From WLMZ01 sp031367435 (GTDB taxonomy: Bacteria > Actinomycetota > Acidimicrobiia > Acidimicrobiales > Ilumatobacteraceae), in the NCBI GenBank assembly GCA_031367435.1, contig JANLPV010000166.1, positions 1 through 64,000 of the forward strand: a DNA stretch of 64,000 nt, read 5' to 3'. A model generated the notes under the pieces. It had not been told where the DNA came from, did no database searches, and saw nothing but the letters and a program-made list of their open reading frames with translations. How positions within the stretch are numbered: position 1 is the stretch's first letter; each line of letters starts with the position of its first letter. A program made the position numbers and the translations under genes. Positions 8,421 to 17,814 of this stretch are shown here, one piece after another.

Positions 8421-10193
8421 TTACTCGATGACGACAAGAATGTCGCCAGCGCCAACGGTGGCACCGGTAGTTGTCTTGATCTCTTTCACCGTGCCGCTGC
8501 GCTCGGCCGCGATCTGATTCTCCATCTTCATGGCCTCGAGAACAACGACGGATTGACCTGACTCAACCGTTTGGCCGACCTCGACGAGGATCTTGACGAT
8601 GGTGCCCTGCATCGGTGCCGTCACGCTGCCACTTCCGGCTCCACCCACACCGGCCGCAGCGCCTGCAGCGCGGGCGGGCTTCTTGGCCGGCTTTGCGCCA
8701 CCGGCGGCGATTACCGCCTGACCTTCAGGTACCCACATGCGTACGTCGAAACGCTTGCCGTTGACCTCGACCGTGGTGTTGCGCTGCACGAGCGTGTCGG
8801 CGTCGGCGTCACTCGCCGCGGGTGGCGCGGGCGGTTCGATGCCACTGAGGTCGAGCACTTCTTCAACCCACTTTGTGCTGTGCTGCATCGACTGGAAATC
8901 AGCGTGCTTGAGGATTGCAAGATCAGCCGGGATAGTGGTGGCGACACCTTCCACGACCATTTCTTCGAGCGCACGTATGGTGCGCGCGATCGCAGTCGGG
9001 CGATCCCTGCCCCACACGATGAGCTTGCCGATGAGGTTGTCGTAGTACTGACTGATCTCGTCGCCGGCCTCATAACCGCCATCAAAGCGCACGCCGAAAC
9101 CATCGGGCGTCGACAACTTGGTGATCAATCCAGGGCTCGGCAAGAACTTGCCGCCGGCCGGGTTCTCGGCATTAATACGGATCTCAATGCTGTGACCCGA
9201 TCGTGAGGCGGTCACCTCGGCCTGCGTCATCGGCAGGGTCTCGCCGCTCGCGACCCTGATCTGCCACTCGACGAGATCGATGCCGGTGATCTCCTCGCTG
9301 ACAGGGTGCTCTACCTGTAGGCGGGTATTCATCTCGAGAAAGAAGAAATCGCCGTCTTGATAGATGAACTCCACCGTGCCTGCGTTGTAGTAACCAACGG
9401 CTTTCGCGACCTTGATCGCGGCCTGTCCCATTGCCTCTTCAAGACCATCTGGCAACGCAGTCGCGGGTGCCTCCTCGACCAACTTCTGGTGACGACGCTG
9501 AGCAGAGCAGTCGCGCGTGCTGATCCATACGACGTTGCCGTGTTGGTCACCCACCAACTGCACCTCGATGTGGCGCGGCCACGTGAGATAGCGCTCGACA
9601 TAGATCTCGTCGCGGCCGAAGTAGGCCTTTGCCTCGCGTTGGGCACTGTCGACGGCGTCTTGCACCTCCGACGGACCGTGCACCACCTTCATCCCTCGGC
9701 CGCCGCCACCGAACGCGGCTTTGATCGCCACGGGCCATCCGCTCTCATTGCCAAAGTCGATGATCTCCTGTGCGCCCTTCGCGAACTCGGTGGTGCCAGG
9801 AACAATTGGGGCACCGCCCTCGAGAGCTGCTTTGCGGCTGCTCACCTTGTCGCCCATAACATCAACCGCAGCAGGCGGTGGACCGATGAAGGCAACCCCC
9901 ATCGCAGCGATGGCGCGGTTGAAGTCTGGGTTCTCGCTGAAGAAGCCGTAGCCCGGGTGCACGCCGTCGGCACCGCTGAGCCGAATCGCATTGAGGATTG
10001 CCTCGGTGTTCAGGTAGCTCTCGGCCGCTGTTTGGCCACCGAGAGCGAATGCCTCGTCGGCGAGGCGCACATGCAGCGCATTTCGGTCGAGCTCGGAGTA
10101 GACCGCAACTGTCGCGATACCTAACTCCCGAGCAGCCCGAATGACTCGGACGGCGATTTCCCCACGGTTGGCGATCAAGATCTTCTTCAGCAC
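8421..10193 (-). CDS. Acetyl/propionyl-CoA carboxylase alpha subunit (biotin carboxylase + BCCP)
   Basis: The 590-aa protein fuses biotin carboxylase (about residues 1-450; ATP-grasp with FGGGGRGMK and the carboxylase signature EMNTRLQVEHPVSE) to a linker and a biotin carboxyl carrier domain (about 515-590). The biotinylation motif EAMKMEN places biotin on Lys 556. A Pro/Ala-rich segment and a tract of Lys-Pro-Ala residues join the two, as in actinobacterial AccA3-type subunits. It carboxylates biotin for acetyl- or propionyl-CoA carboxylation with a beta subunit that is not in this window. The divergent neighbour is the biotin ligase that would modify it. Confidence 0.94.
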   Translation of the reverse strand: MLKKILIANRGEIAVRVIRAARELGIATVAVYSELDRNALHVRLADEAFALGGQTAAESYLNTEAILNAIRLSGADGVHPGYGFFSENPDFNRAIAAMGVAFIGPPPAAVDVMGDKVSSRKAALEGGAPIVPGTTEFAKGAQEIIDFGNESGWPVAIKAAFGGGGRGMKVVHGPSEVQDAVDSAQREAKAYFGRDEIYVERYLTWPRHIEVQLVGDQHGNVVWISTRDCSAQRRHQKLVEEAPATALPDGLEEAMGQAAIKVAKAVGYYNAGTVEFIYQDGDFFFLEMNTRLQVEHPVSEEITGIDLVEWQIRVASGETLPMTQAEVTASRSGHSIEIRINAENPAGGKFLPSPGLITKLSTPDGFGVRFDGGYEAGDEISQYYDNLIGKLIVWGRDRPTAIARTIRALEEMVVEGVATTIPADLAILKHADFQSMQHSTKWVEEVLDLSGIEPPAPPAASDADADTLVQRNTTVEVNGKRFDVRMWVPEGQAVIAAGGAKPAKKPARAAGAAAGVGGAGSGSVTAPMQGTIVKILVEVGQTVESGQSVVVLEAMKMENQIAAERSGTVKEIKTTTGATVGAGDILVVIE

Positions 10194-10258
10194 GGCACAT
10201 ATGATGACCGCTCGGCACCTCTGATTGCCACCTCACCTACGGAATACCTTTCACGGCG

Positions 10259-10264
10259 TAGGCT
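10259..10264 (+). promoter_or_regulatory. -10 box for leaderless birA mRNA
   Basis: TAGGCT ends 6 nt before the ATG at 10271. There is no ribosome site between. Lies in the 77-bp divergent gap with the carboxylase gene. Confidence 0.45.
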
Positions 10265-10270
10265 CAACAG

Positions 10271-11020
10271 ATGTCTGAGCAGCGCCACCCGTACGGTTGG
10301 CCCATCACGTGGCCCGCAGGTTGGCACGTCGATTGGGTCGCCGAGACGGCGTCCACGAACGCCGATCTGCTGGCCGCGGGTGCGGCTGGTGCACCGGATC
10401 GCTCGGTGTTGGCGGCGGGGCATCAGACCGCTGGGCGCGGCCGCCTCGATCGTGTGTGGGACGCGCCTCCCGGCCGCAATTTGTTGGTCAGCCTGTTGCT
10501 TCGCGAGGTGCCGATCTTCGCGCATGAGGTCACCCAACGTGTCGCGTTGGCGGCCCTCGCCGCATGTCGTCTCGTTGCCGATGTCGAGCCACAACTGAAG
10601 TGGCCAAACGATGTTTTGCTCGATGGCGTCAAACTTGCCGGGGTGTTGGCTCAGATGGGTACATCGCCGCAAGGCAACTTCGTGGTCGTCGGCATTGGCA
10701 TCAACGCCGGCTGGGCGCCACCCGGCGCGGCGCGGCTCGGGGACGCCGTCACCCCCGGCAGATTGTTGACAGCGTTGTTGTCGAGCTACGACGCGCTACC
10801 CACAGTGCTCATGCCGTTGTATCGCCAACACCTCGTCACCATCGGCCAACAGGTTCGCGTCGAACTGCCCGGCGAGCGCGTTGTTGTCGGTCGGGCCATC
10901 GATGTCGAAGCCGACGGTCGCCTAGTGGTGCTCGACGATTGCGCCGTGTCTCACCGCATCGACACCGGCGACGTCATCCACCTTCGTCCCGCCGGATCTG
11001 GTGCCGACGCCGACGGGTGA
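10271..11020 (+). CDS. birA: Biotin--[acetyl-CoA-carboxylase] ligase
   Basis: Attaches biotin to the carrier domain of carboxylases through biotinyl-AMP. The 249-aa sequence has the catalytic loop GRGRLDRVW at residues 55-63, KWPNDVLLDG with the conserved Lys, KLAGVLAQM, and GIGINAGW. The C-terminal SH3-like domain follows. There is no N-terminal winged-helix domain, so this is a monofunctional ligase and not a repressor. It is divergent from its evident substrate gene, the carboxylase alpha subunit. Confidence 0.92.
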   Translation: MSEQRHPYGWPITWPAGWHVDWVAETASTNADLLAAGAAGAPDRSVLAAGHQTAGRGRLDRVWDAPPGRNLLVSLLLREVPIFAHEVTQRVALAALAACRLVADVEPQLKWPNDVLLDGVKLAGVLAQMGTSPQGNFVVVGIGINAGWAPPGAARLGDAVTPGRLLTALLSSYDALPTVLMPLYRQHLVTIGQQVRVELPGERVVVGRAIDVEADGRLVVLDDCAVSHRIDTGDVIHLRPAGSGADADG

Positions 11021-11058
11021 CCCGGTCCAACGATCAGTGCCGACTACCGTGATGGGTC

Positions 11059-12123
11059 GTGCAGATCGCGCCGACCTCCTCGACATCAGCGCGCTCGACT
11101 CGCTCGCCGACGGGCCATCGTCGAGCAGCCACATCACGTCACCGTCCTCGACGCGTCGGCACGATGCTGTTGTCGATTGGTCTCGTCGCTACGTTCAGCG
11201 CGATCGGCGTACTCCGCGCCGCGAATCGGCAGGTTGCCGGTATCGCACGTGTTGCCGGTCTGAGCGATGTGCTCAGCGCGTCGAACGCCAACGTCGAAAA
11301 CTTTCTGCTCGTCGGATCAGATAGCCGAGAGGGATCAGATCCGAACGCGCCGGACTATGGCGGCATCGGCAACACCACGGATGTGTCAGGACATCGCAGC
11401 GACACGATCATGATTCTTCGCCGCGACCGCAATGGCGGCCCCGCTGCGCTTCTCTCAATTCCCCGCGACCTCTGGGTTGATATCGCTGGCACTGGCAAAA
11501 AGAGCCGCATCAACTCTGCGTATCAGAGTGGACCCGCGACGTTGGTGCAGACGGTGCAGCAGGCGCTCAACATGCCAATCAACCATTACGTGGAGATCGA
11601 CTTTCAAGGCTTCAAGGCGCTCGTCGACGCGATCGGTGGAGTGCAGGTGTGCTTCCTTACGCCAGCGCGCGACGAGCACACCGGCTTGAACATCACAGCG
11701 CCGGGTTGCTACGTCCTCGGCGGCATCCAGGCACTCGCCTACGCGCGGAGTCGATATTACGAAACGTTCGAGAACGGAACGTGGGTCCGCGATGGCACGT
11801 CCGATCTGGGTCGCACAAAGCGTCAGCAACAGTTCGTGAACACAGCGGTCGAGGCTGCGGTTGCGCAGATCAAAGCCAACCCACTGAGTACGGGACGGGT
11901 GCTCGTGGCCAGCACCAGAGCGCTTCGGATCGACGATGGTCTCAACGTGCTCGATGCGGCCGGAGCGCTTCGTGTCGCGGTGGGGGCCGGGTTGCAGCAG
12001 TATTCCCTTCCGGTGGTCGGCAAGGTGATCGGCGGCAACGCGGTGCTACTGCTCGGCGACGGAGCCCAAGCCGTTCTCGATTACTTCGCAGGTGTGACCA
12101 CCGCGCCTGCGCCCGCCGGATGA
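11059..12123 (+). CDS. LytR-CpsA-Psr (LCP) family cell-wall glycopolymer ligase
   Basis: LCP enzymes transfer lipid-linked glycopolymers onto peptidoglycan on the outer face of the membrane. The 354-aa protein has a basic cytoplasmic N-terminus, one membrane segment (about residues 35-55) and the LCP domain: NFLLVGSDSREG, RSDTIMILRRDR, SIPRDLWVDI, NHYVEIDFQGF, and LAYARSRY. The Arg and Asp residues that bind the polyprenyl-pyrophosphate donor are present. The GTG at 11059 follows TACCGT by 8 nt; an ATG at 11164, just before the membrane segment, is the alternative. It heads the rhamnose/GT gene set, whose polymer it may anchor. Confidence 0.9.
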   Translation: MQIAPTSSTSARSTRSPTGHRRAATSRHRPRRVGTMLLSIGLVATFSAIGVLRAANRQVAGIARVAGLSDVLSASNANVENFLLVGSDSREGSDPNAPDYGGIGNTTDVSGHRSDTIMILRRDRNGGPAALLSIPRDLWVDIAGTGKKSRINSAYQSGPATLVQTVQQALNMPINHYVEIDFQGFKALVDAIGGVQVCFLTPARDEHTGLNITAPGCYVLGGIQALAYARSRYYETFENGTWVRDGTSDLGRTKRQQQFVNTAVEAAVAQIKANPLSTGRVLVASTRALRIDDGLNVLDAAGALRVAVGAGLQQYSLPVVGKVIGGNAVLLLGDGAQAVLDYFAGVTTAPAPAG

Positions 12124-12199
12124 CAGCGCTACTCGGGCCGGATGTCCGTGGCCCGTTAGGTTGTGTGGCGACGCGTGCTACGCAAGACTCGGAGGTCGT

Positions 12200-13279
12200 A
12201 TGAAAGCTCTCATTCTTGCTGGCGGTGCAGGTACGCGGTTGCGCCCGATTACGCACACCAGCGCCAAGCAGCTTGTGCCGGTCGCGAACAAGCCGATCTT
12301 GTTCTACGGCATCGAGGCGATGGCTGCGGCGGGAATCAAGGAGATTGGCATCATCGTCGGCGACACACGCGCCGAGGTGATGGCCACCGTTGGTGACGGC
12401 AGCCAATTTGGCGTGCAGGTGACGTACATTCCGCAGGATCAGCCGCTCGGCCTCGCACATTGCGTGTTGATCGCACACGAGTTCCTTGGTGACGACGACT
12501 TCGTGATGTATCTCGGCGACAATCTGCTCGAGCAAGATCTCGGTGCATTCGTGCATGCGTTCGAGGCCGCGCGGTCTACTGACTCTCCGCCGACGGCGCA
12601 GATTCTGCTGAAGAAGGTTCCCGATCCACATCGCTTCGGCATTGCCTCGCTCGATGCGGCCGGCAATGTTGTGCACCTTGTCGAGAAGCCGGCCGATCCG
12701 CCGAGCGATCTTGCACTCGTTGGCGTGTATCTCTTCGACAGCACCATTCATCTTGCTGTGTCATCCATCGACCCGTCTCCTCGCGGCGAACTCGAGATCA
12801 CCGATGCCATTCAATGGCTCATCGATCACGGCTACCGCGTGCGCTGCGAGCTGCTCACCGGATGGTGGATCGACACTGGCAAGCTCACCCCGCTACTCGA
12901 GGCCAACCGGTTGCTTCTCGAAAAGATCGAGTTGCGTATCGACGGAAGTGTCGACGCGGCGTCCACAATCGACGGCCGTGTCATCATCGAGGCTGGCGCT
13001 GTGGTCACGAACTCCACCATCCGTGGACCGGTGGCTATTGCGAGCGGAGCGCGTATCACCGACAGTTTCATCGGGCCCTTTACGGCAATCGGTGTCGACT
13101 GTGAAGTCACGAACAGCGAAGTGGAACATTCGGTGATCATGACCCGCAGCACGATCACCGATATTCCCCGACTCGAGGACAGCCTCATCGGCAAAGAGGC
13201 TGTCGTTAACCGCACCCAGATTCGCCCCAGGGCTTTGCGGCTCATGGTGGGCGACCATTGCCAGATCGACGTGGAGTGA
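12200..13279 (+). CDS. rmlA: Glucose-1-phosphate thymidylyltransferase, long form
   Basis: First step of dTDP-L-rhamnose synthesis: glucose-1-phosphate plus dTTP. The 359-aa protein carries the nucleotidyltransferase signature LAGGAGTRLRPIT at its N-terminus, YLGDNLLEQD for metal and sugar binding, and a C-terminal left-handed helix domain (about residues 245-359). This makes it the long StrD-like type rather than the 290-aa RmlA. The ATG at 12200 follows GGAGG with good spacing; a TAGGTT box at 12156-12161 could be its promoter. The next three genes complete the pathway. Confidence 0.9.
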   Translation: MKALILAGGAGTRLRPITHTSAKQLVPVANKPILFYGIEAMAAAGIKEIGIIVGDTRAEVMATVGDGSQFGVQVTYIPQDQPLGLAHCVLIAHEFLGDDDFVMYLGDNLLEQDLGAFVHAFEAARSTDSPPTAQILLKKVPDPHRFGIASLDAAGNVVHLVEKPADPPSDLALVGVYLFDSTIHLAVSSIDPSPRGELEITDAIQWLIDHGYRVRCELLTGWWIDTGKLTPLLEANRLLLEKIELRIDGSVDAASTIDGRVIIEAGAVVTNSTIRGPVAIASGARITDSFIGPFTAIGVDCEVTNSEVEHSVIMTRSTITDIPRLEDSLIGKEAVVNRTQIRPRALRLMVGDHCQIDVE

Positions 13280-13286
13280 GCACCTG

Positions 13287-13838
13287 ATGCCAAACGTGTA
13301 TGAAAGCGACCGCATTGCCGGAGCGTGGATCGTGGAGCCCACCATCCACGGTGATCAGCGCGGCCTGTTCATCGAGACCTACCGTCGTGAGTGGTTTCCC
13401 AATGGGCGCGAGATGCTGCAGGGCAACCGCGCCAACCGTCAGCTCGGCGCTGTGGTCGGCCTGCACTATCACCTCCATCAGGCCGACTATTGGTACGTAC
13501 CATTCGGCACAGCGCGCGTTGTCTTGCACGACCTCCGCGAAGGCGGCCCGACGAACGGCAACACGTTGTGTCTCGACCTCAGTGGCGACAACCATGTCGG
13601 CATCTTCATACCGCCTGGCGTAGCGCACGGCTTCGCTGCACTCACCGACATGGTCATCACGTATCTCGTCGATGGTTATTACAACCCGCAGGACGAACTC
13701 GGTGTGATGTGGAACGACCCCGCTGTCGCTGGCGATTGGGGCGTCACCGATCCGATTCTGTCGGCCCGCGATGAAGCGAACCCCCTCCGCGCCGACATTC
13801 CCGAAGGTCGTCGGCCGTACTGGCAGATGCGCACGTGA
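13287..13838 (+). CDS. rmlC: dTDP-4-dehydrorhamnose 3,5-epimerase
   Basis: Double epimerisation of the 4-keto-6-deoxy sugar. The 183-aa cupin has the N-terminal GDQRGLFIETYR segment, the HYHLHQADYWYVP strand with the catalytic His, PPGVAHGFAAL, and the YLVDGYYNPQDE strand with the active-site Tyr. It follows rmlA by 7 bp and overlaps rmlB by 4 bp, so all are one operon. Confidence 0.92.
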   Translation: MPNVYESDRIAGAWIVEPTIHGDQRGLFIETYRREWFPNGREMLQGNRANRQLGAVVGLHYHLHQADYWYVPFGTARVVLHDLREGGPTNGNTLCLDLSGDNHVGIFIPPGVAHGFAALTDMVITYLVDGYYNPQDELGVMWNDPAVAGDWGVTDPILSARDEANPLRADIPEGRRPYWQMRT

Positions 13839-14800
13839 GGCAGTTTGTCACCGGTGCCGCCGGATTCATCGGCTCGAACTACGTGCGCCACATCCTCGCT
13901 ACCACTGACGACACGATCACGGTCTACGACGCACTCACGTACGCGGGCAACCTCGAGAGCATTCGCGACCTCATCGACGACCGGCGCTGTTCTTTCATCA
14001 AGGGTGACATTTGCGATCAGGACGACGTGATGACCGCGATGCGCGATCACGATGCTGTCGTCCACTTTGCGGCTGAGACGCATGTCGATCGCTCGATCCT
14101 CGATGGGTACTCATTCGTGCGCACCAACTGCTTCGGCACCAATGTGCTGTGCGACGTTGCTCGCCAGGTGGGTGTCGAGCGGTTCTTACACATCTCCACC
14201 GACGAGGTGTACGGATCCATCGAAGACGGTTCATTCAGTGAGACAGATCCGCTCGGACCGCGCTCGCCGTATTCAGCCGCCAAGGCCGGCAGCGACCTCA
14301 TTGCGCTCAGCTACTACACCACACATGGTCTACCTGTGCTCGTGACACGCTGCAGCAACAACTTCGGTCCATATCAGTTTCCGGAGAAGTTGATTCCGTT
14401 GTTCACCACCAACCTGCTCGACGGTCACAAGGTGCCGCTCTATGGCGACGGTGGCAATGTGCGCGATTGGATTCATGTGCACGACCACAACACCGCGGCC
14501 GAACTCGTGCTGCGCAACGGCAACCTCGGCGAGATCTACAACATCGGCGCGGGCAATGAGGTGACCAACAAAGAGATCACCTATCGACTGCTCGAACTCA
14601 CTGGGCGCGACGAAAGTTTCATCACCCCGGTGGCAGATCGGCTCGGCCACGACCGTCGTTACTCAATCACGCACAACAAGGTCACCGCCCTCGGCTGGAA
14701 GACCGAGCACAATCTCGTTGATGGTCTCGCAGAGACCGTCGAGTGGTATCGCAACAACCGTGACTGGTGGCAACCCCTCAAGGCGCGGGCGGCGTTCTGA
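13835..14800 (+). CDS. rmlB: dTDP-glucose 4,6-dehydratase
   Basis: Converts dTDP-glucose to dTDP-4-keto-6-deoxyglucose. The 321-aa extended SDR has TGAAGFIGSNYVRH for NAD binding, the HFAAETHVDRSI signature, the dehydratase STDEVYGS motif with the Asp-Glu acid pair, and the catalytic SPYSAAKAGSD (Tyr-x3-Lys). The GTG start overlaps the rmlC stop in GTGA. The product ends directly on the rmlD start. Length is near the standard 325-355 aa. Confidence 0.95.
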   Translation: MRQFVTGAAGFIGSNYVRHILATTDDTITVYDALTYAGNLESIRDLIDDRRCSFIKGDICDQDDVMTAMRDHDAVVHFAAETHVDRSILDGYSFVRTNCFGTNVLCDVARQVGVERFLHISTDEVYGSIEDGSFSETDPLGPRSPYSAAKAGSDLIALSYYTTHGLPVLVTRCSNNFGPYQFPEKLIPLFTTNLLDGHKVPLYGDGGNVRDWIHVHDHNTAAELVLRNGNLGEIYNIGAGNEVTNKEITYRLLELTGRDESFITPVADRLGHDRRYSITHNKVTALGWKTEHNLVDGLAETVEWYRNNRDWWQPLKARAAF

Positions 14801-15705
14801 TGCGAGTGCTGGTCACCGGCGCGGGTGGCCAACTCGGGCGCGACACCGTGCTGGCGTGCGAGGCTGCGGGCGACACGGTGTTCGGGTTCGAGCGTGCCAC
14901 GTTGAACATCGGCGACCGCGATGCGGTGTTGTCGACCATCGCCACCGTTCGCCCCGACGCGGTCATCCACTGTGCCGCGTGGACCGCCGTCGACGCGTGC
15001 GAGCACGACGCCGATCGCGCCTTTGCCACAAACGGTTTAGCCGTTCGCTGGATAGCGCAAGGGTGTCAACGCACCAACGCACACCTCGTACACCTCAGCA
15101 CCGACTACGTGTTCGACGGCACCAAGCTCACCCCTTATCACGAATGGGACACTCCGAACCCGCAGTCGATCTACGGCGCTTCAAAACTTGCCGGCGAGCG
15201 CGAGGCTGGCGTGCTCGGCGCAGCGGCCACCATCGTGCGAACGAGTTGGGTCTGCGGCGAGTACGGCAACAACATGGTGAAGACCATTCTCCGCCTCGCA
15301 ACTGAGCATCCTGAGCTCAGTTTTGTCGACGATCAGATCGGCCATCCGTCGTTCTGCGCCGATGTCGCGCCGATGTTGCGTCGGCTCGCTCTTGATCGCC
15401 GCGGTGGCGTTCATCATGTGACAAATCAAGGTGCAGTCAGCTGGTATGAATTTGCCCAAGCTGTTGTTGTGGCTGCGGGCAAATCTGCCGACATGGTGCG
15501 CCCGATCGCATCTGCCGATCTCCGCCCCGCCCGCCCAGCTCGACGGCCTGCAAACAGCGTGCTCGACAACGCGGTGCTCCGCGGTGCCGACCTGCCAATG
15601 CTGCCCGACTTTCGCGAATCACTCGCCGCGCTCGTCGGTCGTCTCTGCGACCAAGCGCCCGCCGTCAGCGAGCGGCCGCAGCCGCCGAACGTAACTGGCG
15701 ATTGA
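14800..15705 (+). CDS. rmlD: dTDP-4-dehydrorhamnose reductase
   Basis: Final reduction yielding dTDP-L-rhamnose. The 301-aa SDR shows VLVTGAGGQLGRD at the N-terminus, NCAAWT-like HCAAWTAVDACE, STDYVFDG, and the active-site YGASKLAGE. The ATG overlaps the rmlB stop (TGATG), which is preferred to an earlier in-frame ATG. In this organism the four rml genes are contiguous in the order A-C-B-D. The C-terminal 25 residues are Pro/Arg-rich and look like a non-conserved tail. Confidence 0.93.
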   Translation: MRVLVTGAGGQLGRDTVLACEAAGDTVFGFERATLNIGDRDAVLSTIATVRPDAVIHCAAWTAVDACEHDADRAFATNGLAVRWIAQGCQRTNAHLVHLSTDYVFDGTKLTPYHEWDTPNPQSIYGASKLAGEREAGVLGAAATIVRTSWVCGEYGNNMVKTILRLATEHPELSFVDDQIGHPSFCADVAPMLRRLALDRRGGVHHVTNQGAVSWYEFAQAVVVAAGKSADMVRPIASADLRPARPARRPANSVLDNAVLRGADLPMLPDFRESLAALVGRLCDQAPAVSERPQPPNVTGD

Positions 15706-15718
15706 CCTCAACCCGGGC

Positions 15719-15748
15719 TAGCTCGGTTTAGCTCGGTTTAGCTCGGCT
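15719..15748. repeat. Three 10-bp tandem repeats over the fcl stop codon
   Basis: TAGCTCGGTT, TAGCTCGGTT, TAGCTCGGCT. The repeat lies between convergent rmlD and fcl, and the second copy supplies the last base of the fcl stop codon. Slippage here would change the fcl end only by a stop-bearing unit. Confidence 0.75.
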
Positions 15749-16700
15749 CGCGTTCGGCTTCCTCGCGGTTCGCGAGATACCAGGCCAGCGTGCGCTGGAG
15801 GCCCGCATCGAAGGCCATATGCGCGCGCCAATCAAGGAGCTCCTCGGCGCGTTCGACCGAGACTCGACGGCGCGGCTGACCGTCGGGCTTCGATGCGTCC
15901 CACACCAGGTCGCCCTCGAATCCGACCAACCGGGCGATGGTCTCGACGGTCTCGCGAATCGTGACCTCGCGATCGTTGCCGATGTTGATGGGGTCGGTGC
16001 CGACGTGGTTGGCCGCTGCCAGCACGATGGCCTCTGCTGCGTCGTCGACGTACAAATACTCTCGGCTCGCCCGACCCGTGCCCCAGACCTCGATCTTGTC
16101 GGCTCCGGTCTCTTTACCTTCGACGCATTTCTTCATCAGGGCCGGAATCACGTGCGAAACGGTGGGATGGAACTTGTCGCCAGGCCCATAGAGGTTCGTG
16201 GGAATGAGATATGCAAACCGTTGTCCGTATTGTTTCTCGTTGACTTGGGCGTGAATCAGGTGCGCTTTCTTGGCGATGCCGTATGGCGCGTTTGTCTCTT
16301 CTGGGTAGCCATCCCACAAGCTCGCCTCGTGGAACGGAACGGCGGTGAACTTCGGATATGAGCACACCGTGCCCACCAGCGTTGTCTTCTCGACGCTTTC
16401 CGTGGCCCGCGCGGCCTCGATCACGTATGTGCCCATCAACAGGTTGTCGAGATACAAAGGGGCCGGCGCGACCTGGTTGTAGCCGATGCCGCCAACTCGG
16501 GCGGCGAGATGCACCACGTGTGAGGGTGAATGTTCGGCCAGCATGCGCTCGGCCGCTCCGGGAATGGTGAGGTCGTAGTCGGTGCTGCGTGGCACAACGA
16601 CGTTGGCACCGGCCGCGCGTAACTTGTCGACCACAACGCGTCCGAGAAAACCTGAACCGCCCGTGACGACGACGGTTTTTCCACTCCACGCTGCACTCAT
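15738..16700 (-). CDS. fcl: GDP-L-fucose synthase (NAD-dependent epimerase/reductase)
   Basis: Epimerises and reduces GDP-4-keto-6-deoxymannose to GDP-L-fucose. The 320-aa SDR has VTGGSGFLGRVVVDKL, HLAARVGGIGYN, the GTVCSYPK active-site region, APYGIAKKAHLIHA (Tyr-x3-Lys), LIPTNLYGPGDKFHP, and GTGRASREYLYVDD, all typical of Fcl/WcaG. The ATG at 16700 (MSAAWSGKTVVV) places the nucleotide fold at the usual position, so the upstream ATG at 16730 is less likely. The partner enzyme Gmd is encoded 8.6 kb away at 25364. Confidence 0.92.
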   Translation of the reverse strand: MSAAWSGKTVVVTGGSGFLGRVVVDKLRAAGANVVVPRSTDYDLTIPGAAERMLAEHSPSHVVHLAARVGGIGYNQVAPAPLYLDNLLMGTYVIEAARATESVEKTTLVGTVCSYPKFTAVPFHEASLWDGYPEETNAPYGIAKKAHLIHAQVNEKQYGQRFAYLIPTNLYGPGDKFHPTVSHVIPALMKKCVEGKETGADKIEVWGTGRASREYLYVDDAAEAIVLAAANHVGTDPINIGNDREVTIRETVETIARLVGFEGDLVWDASKPDGQPRRRVSVERAEELLDWRAHMAFDAGLQRTLAWYLANREEAEREPS

Positions 16701-16740
16701 GAACGTCGATGCTACGCGTCGAACAGGCATGATGTAGCCC

Positions 16741-17805
16741 GTGCGCGTCGCTTACACACTCGAACAGTGCTGGCATCGGGTGCCCGGCGGCACGGGAGTT
16801 GCCGCATTACGCACGGCGCACGCCCTCGAAACTGCGGTCGGCACCGAACTGATCGGTGTTGCCGGCCGGCATCGACGACCACCCGCATTCGACTGGGTTC
16901 CGCCGATTCCGTGGGTCGAATTACCGATCGCATCACCATGGTTGTATGAAGCCTGGCTGTATGGGAATTGGCCCAAGGTCGAGTCGGCAACCGGACCGAT
17001 CGATGTCGTTCATGCCACCACACTCATCCCGTGCCCGACTCGTCACCCATTGGTGGTGACGCTGCACGACCTTGCGTTCCTCCACAATCCCCAACAGTTC
17101 ACGCGACATGGCGTGCGCATTTTCAAACGCAGCCTCCAACTTACGAAAAGACGTGCAGATCTCATCCTGTGCTGTTCGCAGGCAACGATGGACGATTGCC
17201 TGGTGGCGGGTCTCCCCGCAGATCGTCTGCGCCATGTGCCACTCGGAGTCGATATCGAACACGCCACTGTCGACGATGTCGCGCGCGTGCGCGCGCTCTA
17301 CAAGCTTCCGGAGCGGTACCTGCTGTTCGTCGGAACTGTCGAGCCCCGAAAGAACTTGCGCGGGCTGGCCCAGGCAGTGACTCTGCTCGAGGACTCGATC
17401 CCGTTGGTCGTGGCAGGGTCCGAGGGCTGGGGCGATGCCGGTGCCGACATCGATGGCGACGTCTCGTTCCTCGGGTACGTGCCCAACGATGATCTGTGGG
17501 CGCTCTACGCGGGCGCATTGGTGTTCTGCTATCCGAGCAACCTTGAGGGATACGGTCTGCCCGTGCTGGAGGCGATGACGCAGGGCACGCCCGTTGTCAC
17601 GAGTGCAGACACGGCCACTGAGGAAGCAGCGGGCGGCGCAGCCGTGCTTGTCGATCCCGCCGACGTGATTGATATTGCGCGTGGCATCACCGAGGCCATC
17701 GCCCGCCATGACGAGCTCGTGGTTCTTGGTCGGGCACGGGCATCGAAGGCAACTTGGAAGCACACCGCCGAGCTCACCGTGGCGGCGTATCGCGAGCTTG
17801 CGTAG
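16741..17805 (+). CDS. Glycosyltransferase, GT4 family (mannosyltransferase-like)
   Basis: The 354-aa protein has the GT-B architecture: an N-terminal acceptor domain with PGGTGVAA and VVHATT, VVTLHDLAFLHNP, then a donor domain with LFVGTVEPRKNL, VFCYPSNLEGYGLPVLEAM (the E-x7-E motif) and GTPVVTS. The short PRKN loop is the donor phosphate site. It uses an activated sugar nucleotide to extend a cell-surface glycan; the sugar is not predictable. It diverges from fcl with only 40 bp between starts. GTG start. Confidence 0.88.
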   Translation: MRVAYTLEQCWHRVPGGTGVAALRTAHALETAVGTELIGVAGRHRRPPAFDWVPPIPWVELPIASPWLYEAWLYGNWPKVESATGPIDVVHATTLIPCPTRHPLVVTLHDLAFLHNPQQFTRHGVRIFKRSLQLTKRRADLILCCSQATMDDCLVAGLPADRLRHVPLGVDIEHATVDDVARVRALYKLPERYLLFVGTVEPRKNLRGLAQAVTLLEDSIPLVVAGSEGWGDAGADIDGDVSFLGYVPNDDLWALYAGALVFCYPSNLEGYGLPVLEAMTQGTPVVTSADTATEEAAGGAAVLVDPADVIDIARGITEAIARHDELVVLGRARASKATWKHTAELTVAAYRELA

Positions 17806-17808
17806 GCT
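17803..17808 (+). promoter_or_regulatory. -10 box overlapping upstream stop codon (second GT4)
   Basis: TAGGCT ends 6 nt before the GTG at 17815; its TAG is the stop codon of the preceding glycosyltransferase. Suggests an internal leaderless promoter in the operon. Confidence 0.4.
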
Positions 17809-17814
17809 GCTCGC